Below are positions 18,651-27,752 of a DNA stretch of 64,000 nt, one piece after another. Positions within the stretch are counted from its first letter, which is position 1, and each line of letters opens with the position of its first letter. The notes under the pieces are model-generated. The model worked only from the letters and a program-made list of their open reading frames with translations, did no database searches and was not told the DNA's origin. Origin of the DNA: Phyllobacterium sophorae (lineage in GTDB: Bacteria; Pseudomonadota; Alphaproteobacteria; Rhizobiales; Rhizobiaceae); contig NZ_PGGM01000002.1 of the NCBI RefSeq assembly GCF_003010965.1, forward strand, positions 496,001-560,000, in the 5' to 3' direction. The position numbers and the translations under genes were made by a program.

Positions 18651-18784
18651 TTTGCTGGTTCCCTTCGATCAACTTGTTCCACCAAAACAAATAACCGCAT
18701 ATCGTCCAGTTTGAGGAATTCTGCGCTTGAACGCCTTCCCCGGGGCAAATAGGTTCAGTTCCAACAGAATGAAGGACTATGCGC

Positions 18785-19819
18785 ATGTTTGATTCAGTGA
18801 TCGACACCATCGGAAACACACCGCTCATTCGCATGAAGAAAGCGTCCGACCTCACCGGTTGCGAAATTTACGGCAAGGCCGAGTTCTTGAATCCAGGCCA
18901 GTCAGTCAAGGACCGCGCGGCGCTCTATATTATCCGCGACGCTGAAAAGCGTGGACTGCTCAGGCCCGGCGGCGTAATTGTCGAGGGCACGGCCGGTAAT
19001 ACCGGCATCGGCCTCACCATGGTCGCCAAAGCATTGGGCTACCGCACCGTTATCGTGATCCCCGAAACCCAAAGCCAGGAAAAGAAGGATGCGTTGCGGT
19101 TGCTCGGCGCGGAGCTTGTTGAGGTGCCTGCTGTTCCCTACAAGAACCCGGACAATTATGTGAAAGTCTCCGGCCGTCTTGCGGAGCAGATGGCGAAAAC
19201 CGAGCCGAATGGTGCGATCTGGGCAAATCAGTTCGACAATGTCGTCAATCGCCAGGCGCATGTGGAAACCACGGCACAGGAAATCTGGCGTGATACGAAT
19301 GGCAAGGTGGACGGATTCATCTGTGCTGTTGGCTCTGGCGGCACGCTGGCCGGCGTTGCCCAAGGGCTGAAAGTCAGGGATGCGTCAATCAGGATCGGGC
19401 TTGCTGATCCGCTCGGTGCGGCGCTCTATTCCTATTATACGACGGGTGAATTCAAGGCCGAGGGAAGTTCGATAACCGAAGGTATCGGGCAGGGGCGCGT
19501 TACGGCCAATCTCGAAGGCTTTGCGCCAGACTTTTCGTACCAAATCCCGGATGCGGAAGCATTGGAAGTGGTGTTCGATCTGGTGACGGAAGAGGGGCTT
19601 TGTCTCGGCGGCTCGTCCGGCATCAATGTTGCCGGTGCAATCCGCATGGCGCGCGATATGGGGCCAGATCACATCATTGTCACGGTCCTCTGCGATTACG
19701 GCAACCGCTATCAATCAAAGATGTTTAACCCCGAGTTCCTGCGTTCCAAGGATTTGCCTGTGCCGGCATGGATGGAGGCGAAGACCAACATACCGGTTCC
19801 GTTCGAGAATAAATCCTGA
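18785..19819 (+). CDS. cysK: Cysteine synthase A family protein
   Basis: This 344-residue PLP enzyme of the O-acetylserine sulfhydrylase family makes cysteine from O-acetylserine and sulfide. The PLP lysine is K42 in NPGQSVKDRA, EGTAGNTGIG at 67-76 is the substrate loop, and VGSGGTLAG near 187 binds the PLP phosphate. It has about 30 more residues than E. coli CysK, mainly in the C-terminal part, so a related cysteine-synthase-like activity is also possible. The ATG at 18779 sits too close to AAGGA; the one at 18785 has proper spacing and matches the family start MFDSVIDTIGNTPL. It leads an operon with alaX (one-base overlap), sseA and a GNAT gene. Confidence 0.88.
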   Translation: MFDSVIDTIGNTPLIRMKKASDLTGCEIYGKAEFLNPGQSVKDRAALYIIRDAEKRGLLRPGGVIVEGTAGNTGIGLTMVAKALGYRTVIVIPETQSQEKKDALRLLGAELVEVPAVPYKNPDNYVKVSGRLAEQMAKTEPNGAIWANQFDNVVNRQAHVETTAQEIWRDTNGKVDGFICAVGSGGTLAGVAQGLKVRDASIRIGLADPLGAALYSYYTTGEFKAEGSSITEGIGQGRVTANLEGFAPDFSYQIPDAEALEVVFDLVTEEGLCLGGSSGINVAGAIRMARDMGPDHIIVTVLCDYGNRYQSKMFNPEFLRSKDLPVPAWMEAKTNIPVPFENKS

Positions 19820-20565
19820 TGGCGTACGACACGATGATCCTTTTCCGCGACGATTCCTACATGAAGGAAATCGACGCGACGGTGCTCGCGATCAATGAAC
19901 GCGGCGGCATTCTAATGGACCGGACGGTGTTTTACGCAACCTCGGGCGGCCAGCCTGGCGATACGGGCATGTTTATTCGCTCCGATGGCTCGACCATCGC
20001 AATAGCGGCAACCGTGACTGGCGAAACTAAGGATGAGATCATCCATGTGCCGACACCTGATCAGCCTGTTCCTGCAATTGGTGAAAGATTACGCCTGCGC
20101 CTCGATTGGGACCGGCGTTACAAGCTGATGCGAATGCATGCAGCATGCCATTTGCTCAGTGTCGTCTGCCCGTTTCCGATAACCGGCGCGGCGGTTGGCG
20201 AGGATGACAGCCGCGTGGATTTTGATTTACCGGATGCAGGCGTGACCAAGGAAGGCGTAACCGCGAAACTGATGGAATTGGTCAATGCCAATCATCCCAT
20301 CTTCACACGTTGGATCACGGATGAAGAACTGGCCGCCAATCCGGGCCTGATAAAATCCAAGAATGTGCGTCCACCAATGGGCACTGGACGCATCAGGCTG
20401 GTGTGCATCGGCGAGAATGCTTCAGTGGATTCTCAGCCCTGCGGGGGAACGCATGTCGCTACCACTGGCGAAGTCGGAGCGATCCACATCGGAAAAATTG
20501 AAAAGAAGGGCAAGGAAAACCGGCGGTTCCGTATCCGCTTTGGTACCTCGCCGGAAGGAGAATGA
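19819..20565 (+). CDS. alaX: Alanyl-tRNA editing protein (AlaX type)
   Basis: The 248-residue product is a free-standing editing domain related to the second additional domain of AlaRS, which hydrolyses Ser-tRNA(Ala) (and Gly) made in error. The zinc ligands are visible: H107 and H111 in MHAACHLL, and C208 and H212 in CGGTH. SGGQPGDTG at 42-50 is the conserved N-terminal glycine motif. It has the extra N-terminal beta-barrel of the longer AlaX form. Its start overlaps the cysteine synthase stop by one base and its end overlaps sseA by four, so the three are probably translationally coupled. Coupling of a mistranslation-correction gene to cysteine/serine metabolism is noteworthy. Confidence 0.9.
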   Translation: MAYDTMILFRDDSYMKEIDATVLAINERGGILMDRTVFYATSGGQPGDTGMFIRSDGSTIAIAATVTGETKDEIIHVPTPDQPVPAIGERLRLRLDWDRRYKLMRMHAACHLLSVVCPFPITGAAVGEDDSRVDFDLPDAGVTKEGVTAKLMELVNANHPIFTRWITDEELAANPGLIKSKNVRPPMGTGRIRLVCIGENASVDSQPCGGTHVATTGEVGAIHIGKIEKKGKENRRFRIRFGTSPEGE

Positions 20566-21419
20566 ACGTGTCGGACAAGAGCGCTTTTGTGGTTTCCCCC
20601 GAATGGTTGCAAGAGCGTCTGGATCAACCGGGCCTCAGCATTCTCGATGCATCCTGGTATTTCCCATTCCAGAATCGAGACGCCAAGGCGGAATATGATG
20701 CGGCGCACATTCCAGGCGCCGTCTTTTTCGACCACGAGAAACTGTCAGATTCCGACTCATCGCTACCGCACACCTTGCTAAAGCCGGAAGCTTTTGCGGC
20801 AGCCGTCAGCAGCATGGGGATCACAAATGACGATACGATTGTTGTTTATGATGGTCCGGGGATGCACACATCGCCACGCGTCTGGTGGATGTTCCGGACA
20901 ATGGGCGCGACGAGTGTATTCGTGCTCGACGGAGGTTTTGAAAACTGGAAGAAGGCCGGCAGGCCGGTTACCAATGCGGTGACCAAGATCGCGCCATCTG
21001 CCTTTGTGCCCAAATTCGATGCTGCCAAGGTGGCGAGCTTTGCCGACATGCGCAAGATCGTCGAGAATGGTTCGCGGCAGATCGCCGATGCCCGCGCTGC
21101 CGGCCGCTTCAAGGGTGTTGATCCGGAGCCGCGGGAAGGGTTGCGCTCGGGGCACATGCCGGGCGCGCGTAATGTCCCTTCATCAAGCTTGGCTGATAAC
21201 GGATATCTGAAAGATATCAGTGCTCTAAGACAAGTTCTGGATGAGGCTGGTGTTGACCTGTCACGACCAATTGTGACGAGTTGTGGATCGGGCATTACGG
21301 CGGCCGTCATTACGCTCGCACTCGAATCCCTCGGTCACAACGACAATATGCTTTATGATGGGTCTTGGACTGAGTGGGGCGGAAACAAGGACACACCGGT
21401 CGTTACCGGGGATGCATGA
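20562..21419 (+). CDS. sseA: 3-Mercaptopyruvate sulfurtransferase
   Basis: The 285-residue protein has two rhodanese domains; the second carries the active-site loop CGSGITAA with catalytic Cys241. CGSG(V/I)TA marks mercaptopyruvate sulfurtransferases rather than thiosulfate rhodaneses (CRxGxT). The first domain has DASWYFPFQNRDAKAEYDAA and HIPGAVFFDHE, the usual SseA stretches, and GLRSGHMPGARNVP recurs in the second. It moves sulfur from mercaptopyruvate, a transamination product of cysteine, to a thiophile. It overlaps alaX by four bases and the GNAT gene starts three bases after its stop, in an operon headed by cysteine synthase. Confidence 0.93.
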   Translation: MNVSDKSAFVVSPEWLQERLDQPGLSILDASWYFPFQNRDAKAEYDAAHIPGAVFFDHEKLSDSDSSLPHTLLKPEAFAAAVSSMGITNDDTIVVYDGPGMHTSPRVWWMFRTMGATSVFVLDGGFENWKKAGRPVTNAVTKIAPSAFVPKFDAAKVASFADMRKIVENGSRQIADARAAGRFKGVDPEPREGLRSGHMPGARNVPSSSLADNGYLKDISALRQVLDEAGVDLSRPIVTSCGSGITAAVITLALESLGHNDNMLYDGSWTEWGGNKDTPVVTGDA

Positions 21420-21422
21420 GTC

Positions 21423-21959
21423 ATGACCGACGCAGCAAAGCCACGAATTTTGAGAACGCGGGTTACGCACTTGGAAATGACGGAGCGGCCGACCCAGTCT
21501 GTGCCGACGCCTGTCAGCTTCAAGCTCGCATTGATGCGGGCCACGAAGATTTCGCTGCCATTCTACCGTTTTCTCTACGAGCAGGTCGGAAAACCGCACC
21601 ATTGGTCGGTGCACCGCAACCTGAGTGATGAGGATTTGGCAGCAATCATTCATCGCGACAATATCGATATTCACGTTCTGTACGCCGACGGATCGCCAGC
21701 AGGCTTCTTCGAACTTGTGCTCGACGAAGCGCAAGGCGTCGCCGAAATTCTGTATTTCGGCCTGGTTCCGGAGTTCCAGGGAAGGGGCCTGGCCAAGTTC
21801 TTTCTGAATGAGGCGATCTCGACAGCATGGATGAGTAGCCCGCAAAAGGTGATCATCGAAACCAATACACTCGATAGTCCGCGTGCATTGCAAATGTACC
21901 AGAGGATGGGGTTCAAGCCCGTCAGTTTTGCAGAAGCGGAAATCGAAGCCTGGAATTAG
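21423..21959 (+). CDS. GNAT-family N-acetyltransferase
   Basis: The 178-residue protein contains a GNAT fold. The acetyl-CoA pyrophosphate loop reads PEFQGRGLAKFF near 118-130 (Q/RxxGxG/A), preceded by a beta-strand AEILYFGLV and followed by ETNTLDSPRALQMYQRMGF, the usual C-terminal GNAT block. The substrate is unknown. It is the last gene of the cysK-alaX-sseA operon, three bases after the sseA stop, so an amino-acid- or sulfur-related acceptor is possible, but that is inference from position only. Confidence 0.85.
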   Translation: MTDAAKPRILRTRVTHLEMTERPTQSVPTPVSFKLALMRATKISLPFYRFLYEQVGKPHHWSVHRNLSDEDLAAIIHRDNIDIHVLYADGSPAGFFELVLDEAQGVAEILYFGLVPEFQGRGLAKFFLNEAISTAWMSSPQKVIIETNTLDSPRALQMYQRMGFKPVSFAEAEIEAWN

Positions 21960-22054
21960 TCTTCGATATCGTCTTGTTTCCACCTTAAGTTGTATAGCGG
22001 GGCGCCTAGAATCTCTCTATCAGCTCTTCATAGAAGGGTTTCAGGGGGATTGAA

Positions 22055-22492
22055 ATGAATTTGAAGCAAGTATTGTTGACCGTGACGGCAGTTTCGTCAG
22101 GACTATCAGCTGCCGGTTGCCAAACATCGGAACTCACAAGCACCCGTACCGGGTCGTCTGCCTTTACGATATCTGCAAAATCAGGGCACAAAACTGGACT
22201 TTTAAGCAACTATATGGTCAATCCAGACTGTTCCAGCGGCAAAGTCCCTGATTTCAAAGTTGCAGCAGCTCCCGCAAATGGAACGGTTGATCTCTGGCGA
22301 GGGGCGGTTTCTCCTTTCTTCGCACAAGGTCATTCGCTGCAAAAGTGTAACGTGCGCAAAATTGCAGCGGTCGGTGCTTTCTACACCTCCAAATCAGGTT
22401 TTGTTGGTACCGATAAAGTGGTTGTTTCGAGCAAGGCGCCCGGCAGTGATGTTTATAGTTATGTCACTGTCCATATTAACGTTGCGAAATAA
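22055..22492 (+). CDS. Small putative lipoprotein
   Basis: The 145-residue product begins with a short basic stretch and hydrophobic segment ending in LSAAGC, a lipobox with Cys22 as the likely lipidated residue. The rest is a small Ser/Val-rich domain with two further cysteines (PDCSSGK and QKCNVRK) that could form a disulfide, and a beta-rich end (VVVSSKAPG, YVTVHINVAK) reminiscent of small beta-sandwich domains. I do not recognise a named family. A GGGGG-like purine stretch (agggggatt) precedes the start. It stands between the GNAT gene and a DUF1203 gene, both in the same direction. Confidence 0.7.
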   Translation: MNLKQVLLTVTAVSSGLSAAGCQTSELTSTRTGSSAFTISAKSGHKTGLLSNYMVNPDCSSGKVPDFKVAAAPANGTVDLWRGAVSPFFAQGHSLQKCNVRKIAAVGAFYTSKSGFVGTDKVVVSSKAPGSDVYSYVTVHINVAK

Positions 22493-22583
22493 GACACCGC
22501 TTCCATCCGATGCTTTTCCTGCAAGAATCGGGTGGTTTCATGCGAAATTGAGGTGTTTCCTTGCTCCAACAAAGGAGGCACTC

Positions 22584-23057
22584 ATGAGCACGATCCGATT
22601 TATTGCAATGCCCACCACGCTCGCCCGTCACTATCAGGCGGGCGGTCCTGATGCCAATGGCCAGACACCGGAGGTCCAAATCTCGGACGGAGATGGCGTG
22701 CCCTGCAGGCACTGTCTGCACAATGTGAACGCAGGTGATAAATATCTCGTCCTTTCACACCGGCCGTTTCCGGCACCGCAGCCCTATGCGGAAACGGGGC
22801 CGATCTTCCTGCACGCGGATGAATGTGAGCGCTATGGAGAGACGACGGAAATGCCGGAGATGTTTCGTGAAAGTCGTGACTACATCCTGCGCGGCTATTC
22901 GTGCCAGGACAGGATCGTCTACGGAACCGGCGGAGTGATCAAGACCAATGACATACCGGATCGGGCAGAAGAGCTGCTGAAACGCGACGATGTCGCTTAC
23001 GTCCACATGCGCTCGGCAAGGAACAATTGCTTCCAGTGCCGGATCGATTTGGCATAA
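22584..23057 (+). CDS. DUF1203 family protein
   Basis: The 157-residue protein matches DUF1203: MSTIRFIAMPTTLARHYQAG at the start, PCRHCLHNV near 39, LVLSHRPFPAPQPYAETGPI near 56 (the family's central motif), then FLHADECERY and a C-terminal YVHMRSARNNCFQCRID. Four to five conserved cysteines may bind metal. No function is known for the family. AAAGGAGG lies seven bases before the ATG; the frame is open far upstream but only this start fits. It converges on ald across a shared hairpin. Confidence 0.85.
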   Translation: MSTIRFIAMPTTLARHYQAGGPDANGQTPEVQISDGDGVPCRHCLHNVNAGDKYLVLSHRPFPAPQPYAETGPIFLHADECERYGETTEMPEMFRESRDYILRGYSCQDRIVYGTGGVIKTNDIPDRAEELLKRDDVAYVHMRSARNNCFQCRIDLA

Positions 23058-23081
23058 AAAAGCCCGGACGTGTGTCCGGGC
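23056..23081 (-). terminator. Rho-independent terminator of ald
   Basis: GCCCGGAC (23062-23069) and GTCCGGGC (23074-23081) form a perfect 8-bp stem with a four-base loop. On the minus strand it is followed by six T residues (complement of 23056-23061). It lies 25 bp after the ald stop and also directly after the convergent DUF1203 gene, which it may serve too, with a weaker T tract on that side. Confidence 0.88.
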
Positions 23082-23105
23082 CCTTCTAAATTTTATGCAA
23101 TAATA

Positions 23106-24221
23106 TCAGGCGGCTATTGCCGCTTTTGCTTCAACCATCTCAAGACCGAGTGCCTCGGCGACAGCCTGATTGGTGATGCGGCCCTTGTGGACGTTGAGAC
23201 CATTGCGCAGGTGCGGATTGTCGACAAGCGCCTTGACGCCCCGGTCGGCCAGCTGCAGACCATATTGCAAGGTGGCGTTATTGAGCGCATGGGCCGAGGT
23301 GACTGGAACGGCACCGGGCATATTTGCGACGCAGTAGTGGATGACGCCGTCGACCTCATAGGTCGGCTCCGAATGGGTCGTGGCGTGGGATGTTTCAAAG
23401 CATCCGCCCTGATCGATGGCGACATCGACAATGACGGCGCCTTTCTTCATGCCCGACAGCATTTCGCGGGTCACCAGCTTGGGTGCCGCAGCGCCCGGGA
23501 TGAGAACGGCGCCGACGACGATATCGGCGGAAAACACTTCTTCATCAAGGGCTTCTATGGTCGAGTAGCGGGTGTGAATGCGGCCGCGGAACAGGTCGTC
23601 GAGCTGACGCAGACGCGGAATCGAGCGGTCGAGGATTGTCACGTCGGCGCCGAGGCCCGTTGCCATCATTGCCGCATTGATGCCGACAACACCGCCGCCG
23701 ATGATGGTCACCTTGCCGGGTAGCACGCCAGGCACGCCGCCGAGGAGCACACCGCGTCCGCCATTGGCCTTCTGCAATGCGGTCGCACCGGCCTGGATGG
23801 CGAGGCGTCCGGCAACTTCCGACATCGGCGCAAGCAATGGCAGGCCGCCGCGATCGTCCGTTACAGTTTCGTAGGCAATAGCAGTGACGCCAGAGGCGAG
23901 GAGACCTTTTGTCTGCTCCGGATCTGGAGCAAGATGAAGATATGTATAAAGAATCTGTCCGTCGCGAAGCTGCGTCCATTCGCTTGGCTGCGGCTCTTTT
24001 ACTTTAACGATCATGTCAGATTGTGCGAATACTTCTTCAGCAGTCTTGGCAATCTTTGCGCCTGCTGCCTGATAGGCTCCGTCGTCGGCGCCTATTCCAA
24101 TGCCAGCTCCGGACTGGACGATGACCTGATGGCCATGGGCGATATATTCGCGTACGGCCCCCGGAGTGAGACCGACGCGATATTCATGGTTTTTGATTTC
24201 CTTCGGGCAGCCAACGCGCAT
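23106..24221 (-). CDS. ald: Alanine dehydrogenase
   Basis: The 371-residue protein reversibly deaminates L-alanine to pyruvate and ammonia with NAD. The N-terminus [20 protein letters not shown] is the family signature, YTYLHLAPD near 91 contains a catalytic histidine, and [20 protein letters not shown] near 175 is the NAD-binding Rossmann loop. Its length is standard. It is divergent from an Lrp/AsnC-type regulator over a gap of about 150 bp, the known arrangement of ald and aldR in rhizobia, and ends in a strong terminator. Confidence 0.96.
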   Translation of the reverse strand: MRVGCPKEIKNHEYRVGLTPGAVREYIAHGHQVIVQSGAGIGIGADDGAYQAAGAKIAKTAEEVFAQSDMIVKVKEPQPSEWTQLRDGQILYTYLHLAPDPEQTKGLLASGVTAIAYETVTDDRGGLPLLAPMSEVAGRLAIQAGATALQKANGGRGVLLGGVPGVLPGKVTIIGGGVVGINAAMMATGLGADVTILDRSIPRLRQLDDLFRGRIHTRYSTIEALDEEVFSADIVVGAVLIPGAAAPKLVTREMLSGMKKGAVIVDVAIDQGGCFETSHATTHSEPTYEVDGVIHYCVANMPGAVPVTSAHALNNATLQYGLQLADRGVKALVDNPHLRNGLNVHKGRITNQAVAEALGLEMVEAKAAIAA

Positions 24222-24374
24222 AACGCCTCCTGATAGTGTTTATAAGTGTTCCCGTTTGAGGCAAATATCACATCACGAATCGCGTCGCATGTCCTTGCCA
24301 AGAAGCCTCGACTGGCTTGCATTTTTCGAATAATCTTGCGCGAAACAACACATCTGCCGAAGAAAGCTCGAACA

Positions 24375-24860
24375 ATGTCATTAGACAGGATTGATATCGC
24401 CATACTCGACAACCTGCAGAAGGATGGCCGCATGTCGAATGCGACACTGGCCGAAAAGGTGGGCCTGTCGCAATCTGCCTGTTCACGGCGATTGGATATA
24501 TTGGAGAAGTCGGGCGTCATCCGCGGGTACCATGCGCGGCTCTCAAACAAGATGCTCGGGCACCCGGTCATCGTAATCGTCAATATTTCACTTTCCGGTC
24601 AAGCCGATAAACAACTTCGTGAATTCGAAACGGCAGTAAAGCGATGTCCAAATGTTCTTGTTTGTTACCTTATGTCTGGCGAATATGATTATTTGCTTCG
24701 CATTGCTGCGAGGGATCTTGAAGACTACGAGCGTATACACAAATTCTGGCTCTCGGCCATGCCGCATGTGACGAAAATCAATTCTTCATTTGCGCTGCGC
24801 GAAGTCGCGGACCGCACCGGCCTCGGCGTCGAAACCGCGCTTATCGATGTCGCAAGCTAG
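24375..24860 (+). CDS. Lrp/AsnC-family regulator, probable ald activator
   Basis: The 161-residue protein has an N-terminal HTH (about 4-50; LDRIDIAILDNLQKDGRMSN is typical of Lrp/AsnC) and a C-terminal RAM/ACT-like ligand-binding domain including CYLMSGEYDYLLRIAARDLE. Such proteins form octamers that bind an amino acid. The gene is divergent from ald, the layout of aldR, which activates ald in response to alanine. The frame is open from 24246, but MSLDRIDIAIL is the family start. The intergenic 24222-24374 probably holds its binding sites; I could not pick out a clear palindrome. Confidence 0.9.
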   Translation: MSLDRIDIAILDNLQKDGRMSNATLAEKVGLSQSACSRRLDILEKSGVIRGYHARLSNKMLGHPVIVIVNISLSGQADKQLREFETAVKRCPNVLVCYLMSGEYDYLLRIAARDLEDYERIHKFWLSAMPHVTKINSSFALREVADRTGLGVETALIDVAS

Positions 24861-25009
24861 GGTACGCTTCAACTAGATACACCTATTTTTCTCGCGATGA
24901 TTGATAAGCTTTGGCCATAATCGCACGTTCTTTGGCAAGAATCGGCGGTTCACGGGTGAGATTCGATTATTTTGGTGGAAGATTGTCCCGGCAGCTACCC
25001 AGATGGTGT

Positions 25010-25369
25010 TCACTCCGCGGCGAATGCTTTCTTGATCTTGGCAGGCGCCTTGGCGTGCCAGGCAAGTTTGATGCGGTGCGCAAGTTCCGCGTCGGATACA
25101 GCGTCCAGGTGCATCAAGATGTAGGGCCAGCCCTTGTAGTGGTCGGTCTCGAAATAGATGTTCGGCACGTTTTCCATGAGGAGAGGTTTTTCCTCCAGCG
25201 GACAGTGAATGGCGAAGGTATCCTTATCCTTCAAACGACCGAGAAAGGATGTCTTCACTTTCAACGAGGGCGTACCGTGGGTGGTGCTGCGCACGAGTTC
25301 GGGAAGGTTCAGTCCGTTGGCGATAGCCCAGACGCGGTCAAAGGCTTCATCGAATGTATCGGTTGTCAT
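25010..25369 (-). CDS. MmcQ/YjbR family protein
   Basis: The 119-residue product is a YjbR/CyaY-like protein with the motifs TTHGTPSLKVKTSFLGRL, AIHCPLEEKPLL and GWPYILMHLDAV seen across this family. Some members have been proposed to bind DNA, but the function is not settled. Its start codon overlaps the stop of the cyclopropane synthase gene by four bases, so the two are probably translated together. Whether it has anything to do with lipid modification is unknown. Confidence 0.85.
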   Translation of the reverse strand: MTTDTFDEAFDRVWAIANGLNLPELVRSTTHGTPSLKVKTSFLGRLKDKDTFAIHCPLEEKPLLMENVPNIYFETDHYKGWPYILMHLDAVSDAELAHRIKLAWHAKAPAKIKKAFAAE

Positions 25370-26628
25370 GATTTATAGAATACCTGGCGCACATCGATAT
25401 ATTCTGAACGGAACCCGGCCTCACAATAGAAGAGATAAAATTCCCAAAGCCTCTTGAAGCGACCATCAAAGCCGAGGTGCCGTAACCGGTCCCATGAACC
25501 CCAAAACCGCTGGCGCCATTCGGCAAGCGTCCTGGCATAATCCTGCGGAAAGACATTCTCGCGATAGATATCGAGGCCGAAGTCCTTGCCAAGTTTTTTC
25601 AGCTTCTCCGGCGTCGGCAACATGCCACCGGGGAAAACATAGCGTTGAATGAAATCCGGCCGCTTGCGATAGCGATCGAAGGATTTGTCGTTGATGGTGA
25701 TGATCTGCATGCCGGCGCTGCCGCCGGGATTGAGGCAGTCCTTAACCTTGCCGAAAAATACCGGCCAGTATTTCTCACCGACCGCCTCGAACATTTCGAT
25801 CGAGGCGATGTGGTCATACTTTCCCTTCTCGTCACGATAGTCCTGAAATTTGATCTCCACCTTGTCCGAGAGCCCGGCCTTCTGCATGCGTTGTGTCGCA
25901 TATTCGAATTGCTCGCGACTGATGGTAAGCCCGGTCACATGCGCACCAACCTCACGTGCAGCATACTCGGCAAAGCCACCCCATCCACAGCCAATTTCCA
26001 GCACTTTGCTTCCAGGGGTAATTCCGATGTTGCGGGCGAGGGCGCGATATTTTGCGGTTTGCGCACTTTCAAGATCGTTGGCGCCTTCGCCATACAGCGC
26101 CGAGGAATACGTCATCGTCGGATCGAGCCATTCGCGATAGAAGGCGTTGCCGAGATCGTAATGCGCCGAGATGTTTTTGCGCGACCGGGTCCGGGTATTT
26201 TCGTTAAGCCAATGGCGTAGCCGCTGGACAGTGTTCATGAACCAGTTTGAACCGCCCGCAAGATCCTCGCCAACCTGTTCGTTGACCACGAAGAGTTCCA
26301 GGAAGGTCGCGACGTCAGGACTTTCCCAATCGCCATCCATATAAGATTCGGCCAAGCCGATTGTGCCGCCAGAAAAGGCTCGGCGGGGTAAATTCCAATT
26401 GTGCAGGACCACCGCGGCATCGGGACCCGTTTGTCCGCCGCCCACCTTGAAGACACGCTTGTCCGGTGTGGTGATGGTCAGCGTGCCACGTGGCAGATGA
26501 GCAGCGGCGCGCAATGCAGCCTGGGCCTTCAGCGGGAGGCCCCTCACTGCCGTGCCGACGTTTTCAGGCGTCAGCAGTTTGAGCTGCGCCAGTGTTCCGG
26601 AAGAAGCGTTCCTTGTCTTATTCGTCAT
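25366..26628 (-). CDS. cfa: Cyclopropane-fatty-acyl-phospholipid synthase
   Basis: The 420-residue SAM-dependent methyltransferase adds a methylene bridge to unsaturated acyl chains of membrane phospholipids, a stationary-phase and acid-stress adaptation. A substrate-binding N-terminal domain (about 1-140, with GTIGLAESYMDGDWESPD near 87) precedes NISAHYDLGNAFYREWLD and the SAM-binding loop VLEIGCGWGGFAEYA near 209. SIEMFEAVGEKYWPVFF carries a conserved Glu and QRYVFPGGMLP is a family stretch further on. The length is slightly above E. coli Cfa (382). It is coupled to the YjbR-family gene downstream. Confidence 0.94.
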   Translation of the reverse strand: MTNKTRNASSGTLAQLKLLTPENVGTAVRGLPLKAQAALRAAAHLPRGTLTITTPDKRVFKVGGGQTGPDAAVVLHNWNLPRRAFSGGTIGLAESYMDGDWESPDVATFLELFVVNEQVGEDLAGGSNWFMNTVQRLRHWLNENTRTRSRKNISAHYDLGNAFYREWLDPTMTYSSALYGEGANDLESAQTAKYRALARNIGITPGSKVLEIGCGWGGFAEYAAREVGAHVTGLTISREQFEYATQRMQKAGLSDKVEIKFQDYRDEKGKYDHIASIEMFEAVGEKYWPVFFGKVKDCLNPGGSAGMQIITINDKSFDRYRKRPDFIQRYVFPGGMLPTPEKLKKLGKDFGLDIYRENVFPQDYARTLAEWRQRFWGSWDRLRHLGFDGRFKRLWEFYLFYCEAGFRSEYIDVRQVFYKS

Positions 26629-27128
26629 CTGTTCGATCTTTCACTCTGCCGGCTCAATATTTGCCGCCAAAAGACAAATGTTCAAGATGTATTCATTCAT
26701 GAGCTGTCCCGGCAGAACATGCGTACTCCACAGCAAATTGGATCATCTGTAAATGCGGCGGTGCTTTTTCGCACTCACCCATGCGGGATACAACTATCCG
26801 GCAGGTCCTGACCCTAAAACGTGGTTCACCAAGTAGATGCAAAACATAAAACGCACTTTTGAGGTCAATTATAATGCAACCTTATTCAACTGTAAGTAGA
26901 AACTTCTTGATCGGTCGTGGGTTTATCAGTTAACCAATCGAAGGTTTTCGCAATGACGGCAATAAAGTGCCGATAATTATTTGAGAACTAGAAATTTTTG
27001 TTGCAAGACCGTGCCGATCTATAATACATTTTAAATGTATGGTCCGTTAGAATCGGAAAATAATTACTGAGATATTATTGCTGATCGAGAGATTGTTGTA
27101 TCACATCGGATTATTTAAAGGAGGTTCA
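26629..27128. other. AT-rich non-coding region upstream of the first pilus cluster
   Basis: No gene is supported in these 500 bp. From about 26820 the sequence becomes visibly AT-rich, unlike the flanking GC-rich genes, and this continues to the pilin start. Such long AT-rich leaders in front of fimbrial genes usually hold the promoter and sites for silencing or phase-control proteins. I could not identify a specific site or an invertible element; no flanking inverted repeats of useful length are evident. Confidence 0.5.
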
Positions 27129-27635
27129 ATGAGTTTCAGCATTTTGCCAAACCGTGCCGTATTGATGGGCTTTGCTGCTGTTTTGGGCATTTCCAGCCCA
27201 GCTTTGGCGGTCACGGTGACAGGAAGTTTCACGGTCAAGATCAACATAAATGCCGAGTGCAGGGTGGTATCATCCGAGGAACACAATTTTGAAGGACGTG
27301 GTATCATAGACCAAAATATTGATACGCAGAGCGCCATTAAAGTGCAATGCACGAGCGGGACGCCTTACAGTGTGGGTCTCGGGCTTGGAATTGGGGCAGG
27401 CGCAACGCTTGCAGCCCGTAAAATGACTGGGCCAGGTAATGCCACGATCAACTACAATCTTTACCGGGATGCGGCCTTTACGGAAGTCTGGGGGACGACG
27501 GCTGCTACCGATACATTGTCCGGAACAGGAAACGGAGTGGAGCAGTCCATTCCCGTTTACGGGCGGGTTCCAGCGCAGTCCACGTCAGCGACCGGTGCCT
27601 ACTCCGATACGGTAGCGGTAGCCGTCACTTACTAA
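27129..27635 (+). CDS. SCPU-domain pilin subunit (CsuA/B-like), cluster 1
   Basis: The 168-residue protein has a signal peptide ending SSPALA (about residue 27) and one spore-coat-U (SCPU) domain, the pilin fold of archaic chaperone-usher pili. The conserved cysteine pair is visible in NAECRVV and KVQCTSG, followed by RKMTGPGNATINYNLYRD and the C-terminal GAYSDTVAVAVTY, whose alternating hydrophobic end is the strand recognised by the chaperone. AAAGGAGG eight bases before the ATG at 27129 decides the start. It leads the cluster subunit-chaperone-usher-tip. The usher of this cluster is broken, so export would depend on the second cluster's usher if expressed. Confidence 0.88.
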   Translation: MSFSILPNRAVLMGFAAVLGISSPALAVTVTGSFTVKININAECRVVSSEEHNFEGRGIIDQNIDTQSAIKVQCTSGTPYSVGLGLGIGAGATLAARKMTGPGNATINYNLYRDAAFTEVWGTTAATDTLSGTGNGVEQSIPVYGRVPAQSTSATGAYSDTVAVAVTY

Positions 27636-27752
27636 GAGACTGGTTTGCGGAAATCATCCTGACGGACAGGATAGTTTTTTGGTTCTCGCCAAATGCTTCG
27701 TCGGGCTGATTTTCCGGTAGGTCTATCGGGTTAATTTCATACTGGAGATCGA

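Noticed and set aside
22260-22583. N-terminal extension of the DUF1203 gene
   Set aside because: It overlaps the lipoprotein gene in another frame; the AAAGGAGG site and family start at 22584 are clear.
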